A DNA stretch of 20,113 nt. It comes from F23-D06 sp045130275 (GTDB lineage: Bacteria > Bacteroidota > Bacteroidia > Bacteroidales > WCHB1-69). The notes below the pieces were generated by a model. That model did not search any database, had not been told where the DNA came from, and saw nothing but the letters and a program-made list of their open reading frames with translations. Position numbers and translations under genes: made by a program. This document shows positions 5,898 to 12,784 of this stretch, piece by piece; the first letter of the stretch is position 1; every line of letters starts with the position of its first letter. The stretch covers positions 1 through 20,113 of the forward strand of contig JBGUPL010000083.1 in NCBI GenBank assembly GCA_045130275.1, given 5' to 3'.

Positions 5898-8423
5898 AGT
5901 CACCTCGCTCACCAGCGCTTCTATCGGCACCGTGCTATCCATCAGTCCAATGCGGGTGTCGGAGGCGTGGCGGTTGACGCCGGTGTAGGCCAGGGAGGCG
6001 TCCTCGTAGCGGCGGAACTTCAGGATGGCATCGTTCATCTGGGCACGGTTGAAGACCCCGACACGCAACAATAGGTCGAAGTCGTCGATGGTCAGGCCGG
6101 TGACGCGTTCGAACAGCGAAGGCTCCAGTTTGCGGATGACATCCTCAAGACTCTCTTCCCGATAATCGGTAAGATACATAAAGATAGGAATTCGCGTGGC
6201 GAACTTCATCAGTTTCTCCTGCACCTCGCGCCGTTTGGAGCGGTATTCCTTCTCCTCTTGCGTCAGTTCCTTTTTCTTCTTGCTGTCGCCGCCTTCACCG
6301 GCTTCGCGTTTCAGTTTCTTTATCTTATCTGCACGATTGACGATGTTTTCGATGATGTCGCTGCCCAAAGCACGGAAGCCTTCAATCTTCATAATGGCAG
6401 CCATAGCTTCGGGATTATTCAGTACCCGTTGCAGCGTGGTGTTATCGACATTCACCAACTGGGCACTATTCCACCGGCGGGCCAATAGCGTGCCGCTGGT
6501 GCCATTGTCCACAAAGTCAAGGATTTCGGTGGCATCCACCCGCTTCATGGAACTGCCATCGAATTGCAGAATGGGCAGGAAGTTGATGAACTCATCCACC
6601 TTGTCGGTGATGCGGCGGTTGCTATCCACATCCAACTGGTTGGCGTAGGTCACCACCTCGCGCAGAGCTCGGTTGGGGGCGAAGTCGAAGACATAGCAGG
6701 TGGGCTTGAGGATGGTCCGTTTCGAGGGGTCTTCCTCGTCGGTGGCGGTCCACGGACTCTGCACCCGGAAAGCCGTCTGGAAGTAGGTCTCAGGACTGGA
6801 GCAGTTGCGCAGCATCAGCAGTCCGCCTAACGGTCGCAGGGTGACACCTGTGGTCAACTTGCCGCAAGTCAGCGTGATGGTGCGGGTCTTCAGCGGGTTG
6901 TCGCCCATGGCCTCGCGCACCGGACCGAGGGCATCGATTCCAATCCCGGCTTTCGTGCCGCTGCAGTTGATGATAGTGTAGTTCTGGTAGAAACCGTTGG
7001 CCGGACGGTGAAGAAGCGCTTCCATGGCATCGCACGCCGCCACGTTGGGCAGGAACCACATCGTGTGGGCGCAGAGGTCAAGCAAGCGCGTATCCTCGAA
7101 AGGCAAAGCCGGACGCACATTGAGCGGCGAGCTGCCGTCGCCGAAGATGGGGGCTTTGCCACGGATAATGTCGAGCCACTTCTGCACGGCCTTCTCATGG
7201 ACGAAGGTCTTGCCCTCTGCGCGAAAAAACTCGTTGAGATCGAAGCCGTCCATGTCCCATTGCTCGATCATCGCCCCGAGGTCTTGCGGCATCTGGTAGG
7301 TCATCATCACCATGGTGGGCATCTCCAAATAGGGACCGCCGACAGACTCTTTTCGTGCCTGCTCGTCTTGATAGGTCCAGTTGAAGATCTGGCTTTCCAT
7401 AAACTCGCCCGTGGCAAGGGCACGGAAAGGGGTGCCGCTGAGGTAGAGGTAGTGTTTGCCCGTGATGGGCACATCGCTGTCATCCCAAGCGCGCCCGCTC
7501 TCCACATCGATGCCGCTCTCGCTCATCACCGCGTCCTCTTCCGCCTGCCGTCGCTTGGCATCGGCATCCCCGAGGTCGAGCAGACTCTTGGCGTTGTCGT
7601 TCCAAGCCCCGAAATGGTATTCGTCCAGCACAATCAGATCCCAGTGGATGCTGTGTACCCACTCATTTTTCGTTTTGATGTTGCCGTATTTATCCCTGCC
7701 GAGGTAGTCCTGAAACGAACCGAATACCACCAAAGGAAATTGAGAATTGATAATGGATAATGGATAATTGTCGTCGGCGTTTTTGCTGCTATAATATCGC
7801 CAGCCCTCAAAGTCGCGGTGCCGCAGCAGGTCATCGCGCCAAGAGTCTTCCACTGCGGGCTTGAAGGTGAGCACCAGCACACGTTTCGCCCCCATGCGTT
7901 TAGCGAGCTGGTAGGTGGCGAAAGTCTTGCCGAAGCGCATCTTGGCGTTCCAGAGGTAGTGGCTGGGACGGTCGGGCTCCTCCTTATCCATTTTGGCGAA
8001 GTAGTCGGCGGTTTGCCTTACCGCCTGTTCCTGCTCCCCACGCATCTCGTAGTCGAGGTCGCGCACCGTTTCGATGTCCGTATCACGATGGCGCACGGCC
8101 ACGTAGGCGGCTTTAGCCTCGCGCAAGGAACAGCGGCACCACTCGCCGATGAGTTCCTTGCCCATGCGGCGCAGGTAGTCGTGGAGGTCATGGTCGCCGA
8201 AGCTCTCGCCGCTGCCATCGGCATAGAAGGCGTTGTCATGCCACAGCAGGTGGTATGTCTTGTACGGTTCGGTGATGGGATGCTGCTCGTCGATGCGCTT
8301 CGTTACATCGGCGCGGCTCGTTTCCCCAATCTTGATCCATCCGGGGAAGGCAACGTCGTCGTACATGTAGATTTGCGGGACGGCACGCCGCATTTCGGGA
8401 AGAATTTGCTCTGTAGTCTGCAT
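5886..8423 (-). CDS. GIY-YIG nuclease-SF2 helicase fusion, restriction subunit
   Basis: Likely restriction component of the adjacent methylase operon: an ATP-driven translocase with a nuclease head. The 845-residue product starts with a T5orf172-like GIY-YIG domain (IYMYDDVAFPGWIKIGETSR, residues 18-37, then KRI and LHDYLRR...GEW up to about residue 95). The SF2 helicase core follows: motif I NAKMRFGKT (159-167), motif II VLDEYHFGAW (265-274), motif III LYLSGTPFRA (326-335) and a motif VI-like FQTAFRVQSPW (548-558). A charged, lysine-rich coiled stretch lies around residues 700-745. A short insert (NYPLSIINSQ, 219-228) comes from an AT-rich repeat. The start lies 69 bases after the toxin stop. 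The stop lies in a REP hairpin. Exact R-M type is uncertain; type III-like or an unnamed class are both possible. Confidence 0.8.
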   Translation of the reverse strand: MQTTEQILPEMRRAVPQIYMYDDVAFPGWIKIGETSRADVTKRIDEQHPITEPYKTYHLLWHDNAFYADGSGESFGDHDLHDYLRRMGKELIGEWCRCSLREAKAAYVAVRHRDTDIETVRDLDYEMRGEQEQAVRQTADYFAKMDKEEPDRPSHYLWNAKMRFGKTFATYQLAKRMGAKRVLVLTFKPAVEDSWRDDLLRHRDFEGWRYYSSKNADDNYPLSIINSQFPLVVFGSFQDYLGRDKYGNIKTKNEWVHSIHWDLIVLDEYHFGAWNDNAKSLLDLGDADAKRRQAEEDAVMSESGIDVESGRAWDDSDVPITGKHYLYLSGTPFRALATGEFMESQIFNWTYQDEQARKESVGGPYLEMPTMVMMTYQMPQDLGAMIEQWDMDGFDLNEFFRAEGKTFVHEKAVQKWLDIIRGKAPIFGDGSSPLNVRPALPFEDTRLLDLCAHTMWFLPNVAACDAMEALLHRPANGFYQNYTIINCSGTKAGIGIDALGPVREAMGDNPLKTRTITLTCGKLTTGVTLRPLGGLLMLRNCSSPETYFQTAFRVQSPWTATDEEDPSKRTILKPTCYVFDFAPNRALREVVTYANQLDVDSNRRITDKVDEFINFLPILQFDGSSMKRVDATEILDFVDNGTSGTLLARRWNSAQLVNVDNTTLQRVLNNPEAMAAIMKIEGFRALGSDIIENIVNRADKIKKLKREAGEGGDSKKKKELTQEEKEYRSKRREVQEKLMKFATRIPIFMYLTDYREESLEDVIRKLEPSLFERVTGLTIDDFDLLLRVGVFNRAQMNDAILKFRRYEDASLAYTGVNRHASDTRIGLMDSTVPIEALVSEVTYPR
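7741..7769. repeat. AT-rich short repeat inside the helicase gene
   Basis: The run around ATTGATAATGGATAATGG (+ strand) is an AT island in an otherwise GC-rich gene. It encodes NYPLSIINSQ in frame. The same 16-base word ATTGATAATGGATAAT recurs at 10624-10639 near the start of the large methylase gene. Such GATAAT/GGATAAT runs look like a dispersed repeat. Confidence 0.7.
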
Positions 8424-8492
8424 AATATGAAAGTTTGTTCGTTTACGTATCTGTAGGCGAACGTCCTCATGCAGAAATATTTAGAAAAAAAA

Positions 8493-8807
8493 CTAATAGT
8501 AAAGGAAACTATGGACGGCATCGTGAACGACGATTACCGTTTCCCCATGAGCGTCAACCGTAATCTCATAAGCAAAATGGAAATCTTCGCAAATAAATTC
8601 CTGCCATCCCTTATTAATCCATTCTTTTTTTAGTCTGGCCTTGGGGAATATGGTCGCATAGTTGGCAAGCGATTCCAATCCGTCATAAAGACGGTTTTTC
8701 TTGCTTTCCACAGTATCAAAACTTAATGTATGCCAATGCTTCAATATGGCTGCATCATAGAACGATTCTATGGCTTGATGTACACGTTCTTCAACAACAA
8801 TTCTCAT
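8493..8807 (-). CDS. RelE/ParE-like toxin
   Basis: Predicted toxin of a two-gene module embedded in the restriction-modification operon. The 104-residue protein begins with MRIVVEERVHQAIESFYDAA and ends with GWQEFICEDFHFAYEI and VHDAVHSFL, a pattern I recall from small RelE/ParE-superfamily proteins of Bacteroidales. The size and strand order fit. The ATG overlaps the antitoxin stop by 4 bases (ATGA at 8804-8807), implying coupled translation. RelE members cleave mRNA at the ribosome and ParE members poison gyrase; the sequence alone does not say which applies here. The fold assignment is a recognition by eye and is moderate. Confidence 0.6.
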   Translation of the reverse strand: MRIVVEERVHQAIESFYDAAILKHWHTLSFDTVESKKNRLYDGLESLANYATIFPKARLKKEWINKGWQEFICEDFHFAYEITVDAHGETVIVVHDAVHSFLYY

Positions 8808-8995
8808 GCCTCTGGATGATAGAACTTGTAAATCTTTTCGGTCATTCGACGACGAGACTCTTCAAGCGGAATACACCGTCCTATCTCCTCGTCGGAGATT
8901 ACCCGATAAGTTGTTTTGGCAGGAACTCCATATTCTGCGACTGGTTCATTAACCATCGGATTTTCAGGTTCTTCTGTAGGATAATCTTTTGCCAT
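8804..8995 (-). CDS. Small acidic putative antitoxin
   Basis: A 63-residue protein beginning MAKDYPTEEPENPMVNEP and ending MTEKIYKFYHPEA, acidic at the N-terminus. It is cotranslated with the RelE/ParE-like toxin through an ATGA overlap, the usual antitoxin-first order. I chose the start at 8995 because a TATCTTTG promoter box lies at 9018-9025; the longer frame from 9028 would run through that promoter. No DNA-binding fold is recognisable. The role is inferred from position and pairing. Confidence 0.6.
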   Translation of the reverse strand: MAKDYPTEEPENPMVNEPVAEYGVPAKTTYRVISDEEIGRCIPLEESRRRMTEKIYKFYHPEA

Positions 8996-9017
8996 ATCAA
9001 AGTTTTTTTTTGCAAGG

Positions 9018-9025
9018 CAAAGATA
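9018..9025 (-). promoter_or_regulatory. -7 promoter box of the embedded toxin-antitoxin pair
   Basis: TATCTTTG on the minus strand, followed by CC, matches the Bacteroidetes TAnnTTTG consensus and lies 22 bases before the antitoxin ATG at 8995. It would let the toxin-antitoxin pair, and possibly the helicase gene behind it, be transcribed separately from the methylase genes. I see no convincing -33 element. Confidence 0.55.
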
Positions 9026-9086
9026 CATCTATTTTTAATACCTCGATAGTTTTTCTTCTAAAATTTCAAAGAACGTTCTGCTTTAA

Positions 9087-10679
9087 CTATTCCATCGGCC
9101 GTATCATGCTCTCGATAAAGGCGATCTCGTCCTTGTCCAAGCCATACTTCTCGTACAGCATCTCGTCAGTCCAGGGGTGGGAGAAATCCACCAAAGGGAT
9201 TAGCCCAAATACACTACGAGTGACGTGCATTGTGCCTTTACCAAAATAGAGCAAAACCTTGAAGAAATTGGTTTCCATAAAAGATTTACAATTCATTTGT
9301 TCCTCTTTGTTGCGGAATGGACCAATCACAATAAAAGTACCAGTACACACAACATTTGGACCTGCGAAGATTGGTTCAGGATAGTTTATTGCATTTGTTG
9401 AATATGTGCAGGAGAAAAACGTTTTATACTTATCAATCCATGCAACATTTTGAGATACCGTATTCTTTTTGATATAACCCACTTTCCGTTTCGCTCCTCC
9501 TTTTATCCCGTAAACGCCATGAACTTCAACAGAACCATTGTATGGCTTTTCTGACAATTGTGCTTCAGGCATTCGTTCGGGTTCGTTAAAAAGAAAGGTG
9601 TTTACTCCAAAAGGATTCATAGCGGATACTATGTCGCTAAACTTTTCCTTTTGGTTCACCTTATCAAGTAATGAAAGTATTCGCCCATCACGTATGATGT
9701 AATCAAAATGCTGATTTGTAAGATATCTGTAATCCGTATGCGTTGCCCCATCCTTTGAGTGAAACTCATACTTCGTTTTCCCATTGTATTTGTTTTCAAT
9801 CAAGAAATAGCATACTCCACCGTCAATATGAACACCAGGAAAGCATGAGGCTGAGTCTTCAAAATCAACAATTACTTTTAAACGCCTCTCTTGCGACATT
9901 TGCTGTCTGAATTCTTTTAGGCCAAAACCTCCAACCATCCACTTTGATGGAATAATCATGCAAACGTAGTTGGCTTTGACCTTCAATGCTGTATTTACGA
10001 ATTTGTTATAGACAGGAGTGGCTCTGTCCGTACTACCACCTCCGCCTATACTCATCTGGTACGGCGGGTTTCCAATAATTACGTCGAATTGCATATCTTT
10101 CTTGAATATTTCTTTGATTGGTTTGTGAATAAACGGATAGGCGTAGGTTTCGCGGGAGTCGGCGCGGAGATACTCGCCTTGGCTTGCGCCGCAGTGTTCG
10201 CAGCGGCCTTGCGCGTTCCACGTGTGGCGGCAGCGGTCGTAACGCAGATTACCCTGCACATCATGGAAAGCCGTACTGACACTGTATTTGCCGTTGGCCA
10301 GTTTGGTGCAGTAGAGGGTGCGGCGGCTCATCTCGGCGGTAAGGTCGGTGCAGGCGATGCCGAAGACCTGCTGGGTCATGATATGGTCAATGCGCTGCTG
10401 CAGGTCGGGGATCTGCTCTTCGAGACCCGCTAACAGCCGTTTGGCAATCTCGCGCAGGAAGACTCCGCTCTTGCTGCAGGGATCGAGGAAGCGCGTCTTG
10501 CTGGAGCGGAACAACTCCTGCGGCAGCAGGTCAAGCATACGGTTAGCCAATTCGGGCGAGGTGAAGACCTCGTCGCTGCTGAGGTTGGCCAAGCAGTTGA
10601 GGATGTCGGGGCTATAGTTCATAATTGATAATGGATAATTGATAATTGATAATTGATAATTATCAGGCACAGTCATCAT
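9087..10679 (-). CDS. Eco57I-type N6-adenine DNA methyltransferase, large subunit
   Basis: Transfers methyl from S-adenosylmethionine to adenine in a DNA target and probably carries the specificity of the operon. In the 530-residue product the SAM-binding motif I is FLDPCSKSGVF (residues 64-74). Catalytic motif IV is NPPY (204-207, in VIIGNPPYQMS). A likely zinc knuckle is formed by Cys150, His152, Cys160 and Cys163. The part from about residue 210 to 500 is probably the target-recognition region; its DNA (about 9190-10110) is clearly AT-richer than both ends. The start used here overlaps the upstream methylase stop (ATGA at 10676-10679). Residues 7-20 are encoded by an AT-rich repeat, so Met20 (10622) is an alternative start. 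Confidence 0.85.
   Translation of the reverse strand: MMTVPDNYQLSIINYPLSIMNYSPDILNCLANLSSDEVFTSPELANRMLDLLPQELFRSSKTRFLDPCSKSGVFLREIAKRLLAGLEEQIPDLQQRIDHIMTQQVFGIACTDLTAEMSRRTLYCTKLANGKYSVSTAFHDVQGNLRYDRCRHTWNAQGRCEHCGASQGEYLRADSRETYAYPFIHKPIKEIFKKDMQFDVIIGNPPYQMSIGGGGSTDRATPVYNKFVNTALKVKANYVCMIIPSKWMVGGFGLKEFRQQMSQERRLKVIVDFEDSASCFPGVHIDGGVCYFLIENKYNGKTKYEFHSKDGATHTDYRYLTNQHFDYIIRDGRILSLLDKVNQKEKFSDIVSAMNPFGVNTFLFNEPERMPEAQLSEKPYNGSVEVHGVYGIKGGAKRKVGYIKKNTVSQNVAWIDKYKTFFSCTYSTNAINYPEPIFAGPNVVCTGTFIVIGPFRNKEEQMNCKSFMETNFFKVLLYFGKGTMHVTRSVFGLIPLVDFSHPWTDEMLYEKYGLDKDEIAFIESMIRPME
10621..10664. repeat. AT-rich short tandem repeat at the methylase start
   Basis: Several copies of GATAATTGATAATT/GGATAATT run through this stretch, which lies in the first ~20 codons of the large methylase frame (encoding NYQLSIINYPLSIMNY). 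The word ATTGATAATGGATAAT is shared with the insert at 7741-7769 in the helicase gene. If translation starts at 10622 the repeat is untranslated and forms the gap between the two methylase genes. Confidence 0.75.
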
Positions 10680-11323
10680 TGCATGAAAAGTTGGGTGTAG
10701 TGAACAGGCGGATAGGATTTTACAGGCTCATCGAAACTCTGTACTTCGCCCTGCTCGTCGAAGAGGCTGTATTGGTGGCTCTGCGTGACGAGGAAATCAA
10801 ACTGGAAGTCGCGGCGGGAGAACTGCATACTGCCGGCGATGGGTGTCCATTCGCAGAAGGTGATGGGCTTGTTCTCGGCGGTGCGGTAGGTGAGGGCGTC
10901 GCCGCAGACGATGTTTTTTCGGAGCATGTAGCGGAGCGAGAGGAGGTAGGGACTGTCCACGGGTAGCCTCTCCGGGGTGGGGTGTTGAGAGAGAACGTAG
11001 TGTTCCAATCTGCTGCGGCAGACCTCGGCGTTGTCGGGCAGGATGTCGATGCCGTAGCAGGAGCCGACGGCGATGAGGCTCTGGAACTCCCAGTCGGTCG
11101 GGGATTTGAGGTCTTGCAGGAGGGAGAGTTTGCGGCGGAGGATCTCGATGAGGAAGTTGCCGTCGCCGCAGGCGGGCTCGAGGAAGCGGCTGTCGAGCCG
11201 GAAAGACTCGTCGCGCACGAGGTCGAGCATAGCGTTCACCTCGCGTGGATTGGTGAACACCTCGCCGTGGTCAGCCACCCTTTGGCGGCTTTTGATTTGT
11301 TTTGTGTTTTCGTTACTTGGCAT
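10676..11323 (-). CDS. Small methylase-like subunit (restriction endonuclease subunit M type)
   Basis: First gene of the restriction-modification operon, 215 residues. It opens with RQRVADHGEVFTNP, typical of N6-methylase N-termini, and has a clear SAM-binding motif I, FLEPACGDGNF (residues 47-57), then GIDI (91-94) and GDAL (141-144). Where motif IV NPPY would be expected, after FQFDFLV (173-179), the sequence reads TQSHQY, so the catalytic motif is missing. I therefore infer a partner or regulatory subunit that acts with the large methylase. Its stop overlaps the next start (ATGA), implying coupled expression. Its own ATG (11321-11323) lies inside a predicted leader hairpin. Confidence 0.75.
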   Translation of the reverse strand: MPSNENTKQIKSRQRVADHGEVFTNPREVNAMLDLVRDESFRLDSRFLEPACGDGNFLIEILRRKLSLLQDLKSPTDWEFQSLIAVGSCYGIDILPDNAEVCRSRLEHYVLSQHPTPERLPVDSPYLLSLRYMLRKNIVCGDALTYRTAENKPITFCEWTPIAGSMQFSRRDFQFDFLVTQSHQYSLFDEQGEVQSFDEPVKSYPPVHYTQLFMQ

Positions 11324-11455
11324 AAAAAATCGTGGAACTTTTCTTATGCCATCTTAGGTGTTCCACGACCTGCCAAGTATAAGTAAAGCCCACGATTACT
11401 CGTGAGCGTTTACCGCTGTACTAACTTGGCTTGATTTGTGGAACTTCAAGATGGC
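11315..11455 (-). promoter_or_regulatory. Structured leader with mutually exclusive hairpins
   Basis: An inner element, GTTCCACGA..TGCCAAGT (11360-11378), is complementary to two flanking elements. One is at 11315-11338 (ACTTGGCA and TCGTGGAAC), which contains the methylase start codon. The other is at 11424-11444 (ACTTGGC and GTGGAAC). The second pairing extends through GCCATCTT (11348-11355) with AAGATGGC (11448-11455), and inward through GTAAA/TTTAC (11383-11387, 11409-11413) and CACG/CGTG (11391-11394, 11401-11404). The two folds cannot coexist; only the first hides the start codon. It could be an RNA switch or an array of protein-binding sites. Confidence 0.6.
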
Positions 11456-11558
11456 TAGATGGAGCGAAAACGCTTTATAATATGTTATTTGTCTTTTATT
11501 CTTCTATTGTTTCGGTATATTATTCGTTAAAGATTATATTTGTGATTGATTTGGGCGG

Positions 11559-11566
11559 CAAAGATA
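11559..11566 (-). promoter_or_regulatory. -7 promoter box of the restriction-modification operon
   Basis: TATCTTTGC on the minus strand is the same word seen before the AbiE pair and the embedded antitoxin. It would start transcription near 11552, giving an untranslated leader of about 230 bases that contains the hairpins at 11315-11455. A second weaker candidate (TATTTTTG) is at 11679-11686. No good -33 element is visible. Confidence 0.5.
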
Positions 11567-11727
11567 GGAATTTTTTGGGGTCATGAAAGTGTTTTGAGAA
11601 GATAGTTGGTAAGGGAAATATTGCAAGTAAATGTATATCGAAACCTTATCCTGCAACTGTTGTTAATTTGTTATGATTCAAAAATAACCCGAATTATTGC
11701 AGTTTATGTATAATTATCTACTACATT

Positions 11728-11756
11728 ATGAGATTCTTCAATGTCAATTATCTCAT
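11728..11756 (-). terminator. Possible transcript end after the HEPN gene
   Basis: ATGAGAT and ATCTCAT form a 7-base stem with a 15-base loop, ten bases past the HEPN gene stop. The stem is AT-rich and no strong T-run follows, so this is weak. Confidence 0.25.
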
Positions 11757-11765
11757 GATTTAACT

Positions 11766-12782
11766 TTAGTTGTTTACAAGCTTTTTAGCCAACAACATAA
11801 TGATTACTCTTTCAAAACTAAAGATAACTTGGTTTAATGCATCCTCATGTCCATCAAATATGTTATAGTTATGAAATATCTGATTTCGTAGTGTATAAAG
11901 TAACGAGTCTAAAGATTTTGATTTATCAGCAGTAGAATAGCCAATATCATTGAATAAACTTAATACATCATCTCTGTATTTAGTGCAAACTTCTTCATCA
12001 TGGAGGCCTTTCACTAATTGTTCAATTTGATACGATTCTCTAGAAATCTTTTTTAATTCTTCGCTAAAATCATTTCTTGTTATTTCGTTTCTCTTATATT
12101 TATCTATGCTATCTTCTAATAGATTATGATGAATTTCTGAAATATATAATTCCACTATTTGATAAACCAAAATAAATCGAGTAAGAAAATCTGAAGTTAA
12201 ACAAAGACGATTAAAGATTAGATTGTTTACATAACCATTATGAAAATTGTCGACATCAAACTTCTTCAAGCGTATAATTTGGGTTTGATCTTCTATACAG
12301 TTTAATCTGGGACATCTCGTGTCGATTTTCTCTCTGTATTTATAAAAACCATAGTGGGCTAAAGACAAAACATATTCTTTAAATTGGAAATCTGGTTTTG
12401 TTGGTTTATGAATTGCTAACACGAAAGCATCCGGAAAACTATCTGACAATACTCCAGTAGCTTCATTTTTAATTCTCAACAGCAACTGACGATATGCGAC
12501 GAACATATATGATAACAAATACTTATCATCGATTTCTTCAGATTCTAACAATGAGATGGGGAAAAGAAAGCCAGCCCTTTCTTCAGAATCATCAAACTTT
12601 ATCACAAATCGATTAATCTCTTTATGCAGAAACGGATTGTTCAGTAAAATAATATCAAACGATTCATCCTTTAGGTTTGGTAATATTTTTTTGTTATTAG
12701 GAATATACTGAAACGGTATATTATTGCCTCTTTTCGTAAGCTGAAAACAGGATTCTTCCTGAAAGAATTCAACCTTGCACAT
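11766..12782 (-). CDS. HEPN-domain protein, putative RNase effector
   Basis: A 338-residue protein without a family name I can assign with certainty. Near the C-terminus it has LLYTLRNQIFHNYNI, in which Arg299-Asn300-(x3)-His304 is the canonical HEPN RNase motif set in helices, so metal-independent RNA cleavage is plausible. The N-terminal ~220 residues (for example FDIILLNNPFLHKE and GFLFPISLLESEE) are not recognised, though the first phrase faintly recalls a methylase motif IV region. The gene follows the DGQHR/DUF262-like gene by 2 bases, so the two are one transcript and probably one system. Codon and base use are strongly AT-rich compared with pyrG, a sign of transfer. Confidence 0.6.
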   Translation of the reverse strand: MCKVEFFQEESCFQLTKRGNNIPFQYIPNNKKILPNLKDESFDIILLNNPFLHKEINRFVIKFDDSEERAGFLFPISLLESEEIDDKYLLSYMFVAYRQLLLRIKNEATGVLSDSFPDAFVLAIHKPTKPDFQFKEYVLSLAHYGFYKYREKIDTRCPRLNCIEDQTQIIRLKKFDVDNFHNGYVNNLIFNRLCLTSDFLTRFILVYQIVELYISEIHHNLLEDSIDKYKRNEITRNDFSEELKKISRESYQIEQLVKGLHDEEVCTKYRDDVLSLFNDIGYSTADKSKSLDSLLYTLRNQIFHNYNIFDGHEDALNQVIFSFERVIIMLLAKKLVNN

Positions 12783-12784
12783 AA

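Larger units (their letters stand above)
5338..6005. repeat. Tandem duplication with 356-base period
   Basis: The stretch 5338 to about 5649 is repeated at 5694 to about 6005 with a constant offset of 356 bases and no indels in the parts compared. Across 5361-5541 I count about 12 mismatches in 180 bases. Each unit holds four REP-like hairpins followed by the 3' end of the helicase gene, read from the minus strand. In unit 2 that tail is the living gene's end; in unit 1 it is a fragment. Divergence is higher in the helicase part than in the hairpin part. Confidence 0.85.
11324..11765. other. 442-base intergenic region before the restriction-modification operon
   Basis: No credible gene is seen on either strand. 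The left part holds the structured leader (to 11455) and a small AGCGAAAACGCT palindrome at 11463-11474. A candidate -7 box lies at 11559-11566. The remainder is AT-rich. A weak inverted repeat (ATGAGAT at 11728-11734 with ATCTCAT at 11750-11756) follows the HEPN gene stop and may end its transcript. Confidence 0.6.

Noticed and set aside
5886..11323. DISARM or BREX system
   Set aside because: The methylase plus helicase combination is suggestive, but there is no DUF1998, PLD-type, PglZ or BrxC-like gene.
11348..11455. Integron attC site
   Set aside because: The element is an imperfect palindrome of suitable length, but its ends lack the GTTRRRY/RYYYAAC core sites and no integrase is nearby.
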